This document shows, in pieces, positions 57,190 through 64,000 of a stretch of 64,000 bases of DNA. How positions within the stretch are numbered: position 1 is the first letter of the stretch; each line of letters starts with the position of its first letter. The stretch covers positions 451,501 through 515,500 of the forward strand of contig CALZFC010000100.1 in NCBI GenBank assembly GCA_945643635.1. The letters run 5' to 3'. The notes under the pieces are model-generated. The model was given only the letters and a program-made list of their open reading frames with translations. It had not been told where the DNA came from and did not search any database. The position numbers were made by a program, and so were the translations under genes. This DNA is from Allodiplogaster sudhausi. Taxonomy: Eukaryota; Nematoda; Chromadorea; Rhabditida; Diplogasteridae.

Positions 57190-60100
57190 TCATGCCTTGT
57201 CGATGTTGGTTGACTTCGCCTCGATGTTACCTTCACTTTCTTCGCTAGTCGGCGTTATACACTTGGGCACGTAGTGTGAGGGCTCGGCACGGACAAATGG
57301 CATGTAGATAAGGAAGCCGACCGTGAGCAAGACGGTGTGCACGAGGAAAAAGACTCGGTACTCGGAGAGCTCATTGTTGGGCACGAGCCAATTGAAGAGG
57401 AAAGGCTCGATGAGAAGGGTGAACGACTTGAACAGCTGAACCTGCCCGAGCACGAAGAAGGCGTACGGGCTGAAGAATGAGAGCAATAATCAATGTGTTC
57501 ATTGAGATTCACGTAGTCATTATTGCTAACCCTGATATGAGAACAGCAGCCTTGTAGAACCCGCCAGCATTCCAGCCGACAAACCACTGCAAGAACAGTG
57601 GGATAAGGAGATTAATTAGCAATAAAATAAGCCTCCACTCTGTCAATGAGACGTTGATATGAACACATTTGTATTTGTATGTACATGTTGAAGCAGAAGA
57701 GTAAAATTTCGCAAATATCGGTTATTTGCATTAACATTACTTCGGTTGAGCTGCGTTGCGCCTAGTTAGGAAATTAAATAGGTTAAACACAATTTCAAAA
57801 AAAACGTCACAAGTCCCTTGGACTAATGTAGTTTGGTGAATATTCTAGATATATACATAAATGCGCTGTAATCATTCGGGCATGATCGAGAAGTATTTGA
57901 GCATCGCCATGAGCAACAGTACCTGAATGGCGACAGTGAAGACGATCTGCCAAAAGACCGCCGAATCACTTGGAACTATGGCCATTGCGGCCAACATCGC
58001 GGCAGGGCCGAGAAGTGACACGAGCGAAAACAGACGGATCTTGATACGCTCCGAAATGATGCTGAGAGTAGCAGAATACAATATTGATCAGAATCCTAGT
58101 TATGGTGCTTCCATGGCATTATTGACAGATAGAAAGAGTAATCATTATCAGATACGAAGAGAAACCAAACAAAATCCTCTATGTACCCTCATCCAATCCT
58201 CCCCATGCCACAACAACAAACTTGATGTGGTCGCTGATGAGGCCGGCAATTATCTTGAAGACGACAATTCCGTAGCCGGCAATGTTGCCCGCCCACGCAG
58301 TCTCAACATTAGTGAAGTGGAACAGATCGAGGTATGACGTCAAGTACGTCTAAAAATAATAGTCTGGTAATCTTGCCGTAAGTTCAGCCATTTGGAAACA
58401 TTTAAGATCATTTTGTAACAGAACTAACACCCATCATGACAGAAACGGCAATGTCGACGAATGCTGCAGCCCACATCCCGTAGACGGCAATATCCGTGAG
58501 AATCAGCTGGCAAATATGAAGATCACGTTTGAAAAGTGAAAAGCTTTATGCTAGCATGAAATCTCTTTAAAGCCTTTTCAAAGTGGCAGATGTGGATGCT
58601 TGTGCGGCGCACAGTGACTCTTGTCTTCATTCGAGATGAAAGAAGTCGACGTACACGATAAGGCGGTCGTATGCGAAGCTCCTTGACCAAGGATTTGTCG
58701 CGTGAGATGAGCGCGACTTCGGCTTCGCTAGCATAGCTCTCACTCGGATGGTCGCGGTAGAGGAGAAGCCAGATGAAGGAGCACACAACGATCATGACGC
58801 CAATCGTGTAGTATACGACACGCCAGTCGTATCCAAGTGACAGAATCTGATGTGGTTGACTGGTTGTTTTCATGTCGTTTTCAAGATAATTGCCGGCCTC
58901 ATCAGCGGCCACATCAAGTTTGTTGTTGTGGCATGGGGAGGATTAGATGAGGGTAAATAGGGGATTTTGTTGGATTCCTCTTTGTATCTCACAATGACTA
59001 CTCTTTCTATCTGCCAATGTGCATATCAGATTGCGTTAAATATCGCTACTTCTTTGCTCTTTAAATACTACAAATGTACATACATACATATCCATATCAA
59101 AATCCCCAAGTATTGAAAATATGGGTCAAATTTAAAGCTCTGCCACTTGAAAGATAACAATATTTAAAGTGTACGAAAGGTCAATAAATACTCTTCTAAC
59201 CGCTGATGCGACCGGGATCTCGAGAATGTTCCTGAGGACCACGAACGAGGAGAGCACCGCGCCAAAGAGCGCCGTTTCTGACTTGGGAGCCCAGCGGGAG
59301 ACGATCAAGCCGAGGGCGCCAAAGTCCGCCGCGTACAGGCAGCCCTAGAGTTGACAGATTTGTACTTCTGACAACTCCTTTAATGAAGAACGGTTTCCAC
59401 TACAAAATGTATGCTGTTTCGAATCCTTCCGCAGTCCTTTGGACGGAAACAATCGATTTTCACAGAATGATGCAATAACGTTAGTTGAGACAAGCTACAA
59501 ATGATGGCTTTTGACGAATGTTCAAATAAGGTGAACCATGACGAAGCGGACTCCAAGCGCAGCACCAAGCGACAAGTCAAAGCATAGTGGCACAAGGCAC
59601 GCCGTAGCAGCCGAAAGGATGCCTGAAAATGTTTTGGTACGTGTATGTACGTGCAAAAAGCAAAAAAGTAATATTGACCATCGGTGAAGAGCACCCAGCG
59701 AGCGCCGTAACGAGCGAGCAGGAAGCTGGTCGGGTAGATGCCGACGATGGTGCCGACGGCAGTCGATGCTATTAGCCAGTTCTTCTCCTTGAGGCTGTAG
59801 ACGCGATGAGTCGTTCCGTTCTGGAGGAACAAGAAGCTGAGAATGATAAGTTCGCTTCCTCTCCTAGCGTTTTATTCCCATGTGGCACACGCATTCAACC
59901 AATAATTTTGTTGGTTGCCGGTATAGCACTAATTGTAAGATAAAGAAATTGGCACCAAGCTCTATTCTCATTGCAACCGTCACGCGACAGGCGACACTTT
60001 TAAGGGCGAGAGGGAGATTAGATAAGGCTAATGACGCACAATTTGCTCATTTATCAAATAAACTGTAGATATTTGCAATTTACGTTATTTACAGTTCTAC

Positions 60101-60263
60101 TTTAATCAAGACCAACATTCTCCTTGTCCATGTAGGGCATCAGGTAGGCGTGGATGTCGGTCGGCATGAGCAAGGCGCCCAGCATCAGGAAGGCAGCGCA
60201 CAGCACGACAGCGCGGCTGTGGTCGGCGATGTAGCCACGAGGCGAGGGGCATTTCGACAGCAT
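57190..60263 (-). CDS. SLC17-like MFS transporter, unit 2
   Basis: Exons: 60117-60263 (ATG at 60263), 59679-59820, 59537-59622, 59201-59344, 58655-58846, 58429-58506, 58222-58349, 57923-58061, 57531-57586 and 57190-57469, 463 residues. It is the near-identical partner of the gene at 44966-48036, but keeps SLGYDW and SRWAPK, the residues also found in the neighbouring pseudogene and expected in SLC17 (W.P..E). It is therefore the better candidate for a working transporter. Ile of EPFIFNW in unit 1 is Leu here. Confidence 0.82.
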
Positions 60264-61870
60264 GTCCCTGTCTCTATAATTAGATGCTCCTTTGAAACGG
60301 TGCTGGAAAATGGCTATGTGCCAAACGTTTATTTGTGAAAAGAACGTAATATATAGGTATGATTTTATCGAAGAATTCGCAACATTCACTGAGGTCACAT
60401 AAGAAAGAATATTACAACCTATATTGATAACTGACATGAAGTAAAAAAAAATGTGTGTTGATACTCATTTTGTGGTCCTCCCAAAATGTTTTGTAAATAT
60501 CAACTTGAATAGGCATGCATGAACATATTAGAATTTTTATGTCTGTTGCTACGACCCTTGTCATGAGATTAATGTGACAGCAAGGCAATTTAACAGCAAT
60601 GAGCATAATGGCGCACGCGATAAGAGATGAATACATAGCGAAAAAGTAATGAACAGAAAAATGGAGAACGCAAGCGTTGACATTGTTGGCTAACAATGGC
60701 ACGCTAACAATGAGTTGACGAGTTGGCATGCTGTCATTAGCACGCACATGTTATAGGATTAAGAGATATTTTATGTGTCATTTTATTCTTGATGAAAATA
60801 GCTTTGAAACGGTCACGTGAAGACGGAAATGTTGCCAGCACTGCCAAAGTAAACAGATAAAATTGAAGGAAAAAAAAGAATCATACGCCGCGGTGAAAGT
60901 TTGCCCATCAACGAACCCATCAATCCATTCGAAAGTGTAGATGGATGGATGGCGCACTGTGTTCAACAAACATAATCTACATACATGAGCATATTCGTTC
61001 CCATTTCAGCGCATCGCATGCCTGGCAATGAGAGTTCTGCTATTATTTTGCATAAACGGCCGCAACCATGAGAACAGGCCAATTTTAAGCCGATTGATGT
61101 TTTACGTAGAAAAAAACGACAAATATTCATTATGCTGGCCCTAATTCATGGTATCCTTATTTTCCAAGAACAGACTTTTCTTAACGAAATCATACGGTCC
61201 TTTCTCTTATCGGCCGCATTTAATGACCCATCAATCAGTAATATAATTGTATTTACATTTTCATGCATATGCATATATAACAACTATACAAAGTATGCAA
61301 CTGATGAAATGGGACGCAAACTAAAAGCATACATACATATACATATGTATGTATATGAGTGTGTATGGACAGTTAGATTTACTAATTCTCAATTAACTGA
61401 TCGATGATTGCACTCATCATTGCTTCAAGTGAAATCAGCGAGAGGAAAACTCGTACACTGTTGGCACTCCGGCTAAGGTCGGCGTCTCAGTTCTCCACCC
61501 ATTTGCCAGAAATGACAAATTCAATTGTAATGATGTAAAAACGAGTTTCATTGCGAAGAGAGGCGGCGCAAATGCTCTTAATTTTTTGCGTTCTTTGATC
61601 AGCTCCGAATAGAATTCACGACATTTCTATTCTCAACGGACTTTTTTTTTAACCAAAATAATATTGCATGGATACAGAAATAGAGAGATTCGACAGAAAT
61701 GAAGGTTCTTATGGCACCAGCCTCAAAAAGGAGCATTCTGCTAATACATTTACATACAACCATATTGCAAAGAAAAAGTGTGCGGGAATTTCATTCTATT
61801 CATGTTCGTCTCAGTAATCTTTTAGTTATGATGCAGAGTATTGACTCGTTGCTGTATTCTTAAAGAGCTT

Positions 61871-62626
61871 TCACTTCTCCAAGGTGGCGGCATCATCCTT
61901 GTCTTTGAGATTCTCTTCTTCGGACTCAGTAATGCTTTTGGGGACATAGTCGGCGGGCTCTGCTCGGACCAATGGCATGTAGATGAGAAAGCCGACAGTG
62001 AGCAAAACGCTGTGCACGAGGAAGAATACACGGTATTCGGAGAGGATATTGTTGGGCACCAGCCAGTTGAAGAGGAAAGGCTAGATTAGAAGTGTGACCG
62101 ACTTGAACAGCTGAACTTGCCCGAGCACGAAGAAGGCATATGGGCTGAAGAATGGGCGAAATAATCAATGTTCATTGATCTTAACGTAGACTTTGTCATT
62201 ATTGCTAACCCCGATATGAGAAGAGCTGCCCTGTAGAAGCCGCCAGCATTCCAGCCGACAAACCACTGCAGGAACAGCGGAATATAAATGAGTCAATGCA
62301 ATTTTGGCTTCTGCCATCAGTTACTTAATATGGTCTCAATGGAATCTAGATAAATAGTAAAGGCGTGATAATATAAAATAAACACCTGGATGGCGATGGT
62401 GAAGATGACCTGCCAGAAGGGAGGCGAATCTCTTGGCATTACCGCCATTGCTGTCAACATGGCGGCCGGGCCGAGCAGCGACACGAGCGAGAACAGACGA
62501 ATCTTGTTCCGCTCCGAGATGACGCTGATAATTGAGATGGGAGATTATTTCCCTTTCTTTACATACATATATTCTTTCAGTGAAGATCAACTACTAACAG
62601 AAGCGCCGCAGTTGTCCCTATGCTCA

Positions 62627-62682
<56 letters not shown>

Positions 62683-63356
62683 ATCACCTTATTATGTGTG
62701 CAATTTTCCAAGTGGCAGAAAAGTGCAAGCAAATTATTATGGGACAAATTGAACTTTCTGACAGTTCTTTCGCGTGCCAAGACTGACAATGAGAGTTATC
62801 TATGGAAACAACAATAGATGATAAATAACTTGATGTGATCGCTGAGGAGGCCAGTTATAATCTTGAACACGATCAGTCCAAAGCCGGCAGCATTCGACGC
62901 CCAGCCGGTCTACATTTTTGTGAAGCGGAAGGTGTCGAGGTAATATGTCACATAAGCCTGAAAAATAAAGAAGCATGCTTGCTCACAAAATACAGAGGAT
63001 ATATGGGCATAATTGGAAACCTATTTCTTCCTTGAACATGCGAAAGAGTGAAAATGGAATTGTAAAAATAGATCATAAAAATATTCATCCTTTCATTTTG
63101 CTGTCATCTACCCGTGATTTTTTTCTTAGGCGCGTAGGCAAATTTCATTTCGGGAAGAGAAAAAAAAACGAACGCCGATCATGACAGAGGCGGCAATGTC
63201 CACGAAGGCAGCCGCCCACGTTCCGTAGACTGCGACATCCGTGAGGATCGCCTTTAAATAGATGGGTAAGTCTTTTTGAGACCTTCAAATGAAACTCTAT
63301 CATAATCTACTTCAATTTTATGACCACTCCAGTCGTCGTTTCTCCTTTCGTTTTCA

Positions 63357-63442
<86 letters not shown>

Positions 63443-64000
63443 TCTCTCACAATTATGTCGAGCAAAATGTGCAAATTCAAAAGTAACTTCTTTCTCCTTT
63501 AACCTGATTTAGCATTGCGAACAGCAAGAAATGTTTCTATTATACATATGGAATGTGGAACCCAACGAACACGATAGGGCGGTCGTATGCGGCGATCCTT
63601 GACCATGGATTTGTCGCGTGAGATGAGCGCGACTTCGGCTTCGCTGACATAGCTCTCGCCAGGATGATCACGGTAGAGGAGTAGAAAGACGAAGGAGCAG
63701 ACGAACACGATTGCGCCGACCACGTAGTACACCACACGCCAGTCGTATCCAAGTGACAGAATCTGATGGCTGACTGATTGCATTTTTATAATATTCATAT
63801 GAAAAGCAATCAGTCACGTCTAACAATAAGAATGCCAACAGCTGAAGCAGCCGGGATTTCGATAATATTCCTGATTACGACGAAGGACGAGAGCGCTGCC
63901 ACTGCGAACGCTGTCTCTGATTTGGGTGCCCAGCGGGAGACGATTAGGCCGACGGCACCAAAGTCCGCCGCATACAGGCAGCCCTAAATGGAACAGATAA
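61871..64000 (-). pseudogene. SLC17-like transporter with two TAG codons, unit 2 (partial)
   Basis: Copies of the last seven exons: 63840-63983, 63571-63762, 63174-63251, 62830-62957, 62386-62524, 62210-62265 and 61871-62144; the 5' exons lie beyond the right edge. Both TAG codons are present (about 62912-62910 and 62083-62081), so the breaks are older than the duplication. Confidence 0.78.

Larger units (their letters stand above)
55544..64000 (+). repeat. Tandem duplication, unit 2 (cut by the right edge)
   Basis: Direct copy of 43320 to about 51770. It begins inside the last intron of the Srg-like gene. Confidence 0.92.

Overview
The window is nuclear DNA of a nematode. Genes are broken into many short exons with GT..AG introns, and it holds members of nematode-type chemoreceptor families (Str-, Srg-, Srsx- and Srh-like seven-transmembrane proteins) next to an otopetrin, SLC17-type transporters and cytosolic sulfotransferases. 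AT-rich intergenic DNA, many microsatellites and layered mobile elements fill the rest. There is no prokaryotic organisation, CRISPR array, rRNA or tRNA that I could support. Species cannot be named from this sequence alone. All gene models were built by hand from splice sites, reading phase and family motifs; exon coordinates are given in each entry.

Layout. 1-5422 (minus): an otopetrin proton-channel gene, 12 exons in phase, 3' end off the left edge. 6012-9796: a 3.8-kb mobile element with two near-identical arms of about 930 bp around a four-exon gene of a recurrent invertebrate family of unknown function. 11399-17710 (minus): two complete Str-like receptors with a small unknown plus-strand gene between them; 19308-20623 (minus): a shortened Srg-like receptor. 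22265-27066 (plus): two tandem sulfotransferase genes with matching exon structure. 27500-32490: an Srg exon fragment, then a foldback element that itself carries a 2.6-kb hAT transposon with a perfect 8-bp target duplication; the foldback cut into one copy of an unknown gene whose second copy lies inverted at 39.5-40.7 kb. 34476-39244 (plus): an Srsx-like receptor whose 2.3-kb first intron contains a CHCHD1/mS37-like gene and a palindromic fragment of ribosomal protein eL39. 41964-43480 (plus): a complete Srg-like receptor.

From 43320 to the right edge the sequence is a head-to-tail tandem duplication of about 12,224 bp (unit 1 = 43320-55543, unit 2 = 55544 onward). Each unit carries an intact 463-residue SLC17-like transporter, a second SLC17-like gene broken by two in-frame TAG codons, a 659-bp repeat element and, in unit 1, the 3' end of an Srh-like receptor. 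The duplication captured the last exon of the Srg gene on one side and cut the Srh gene on the other.

The genes do not form one pathway. The shared theme is sensing and membrane transport (proton channel, chemoreceptors, anion/organic-acid transporters) plus sulfonation, as is common in nematode arm-like regions where receptor families, tandem duplicates and transposons accumulate.
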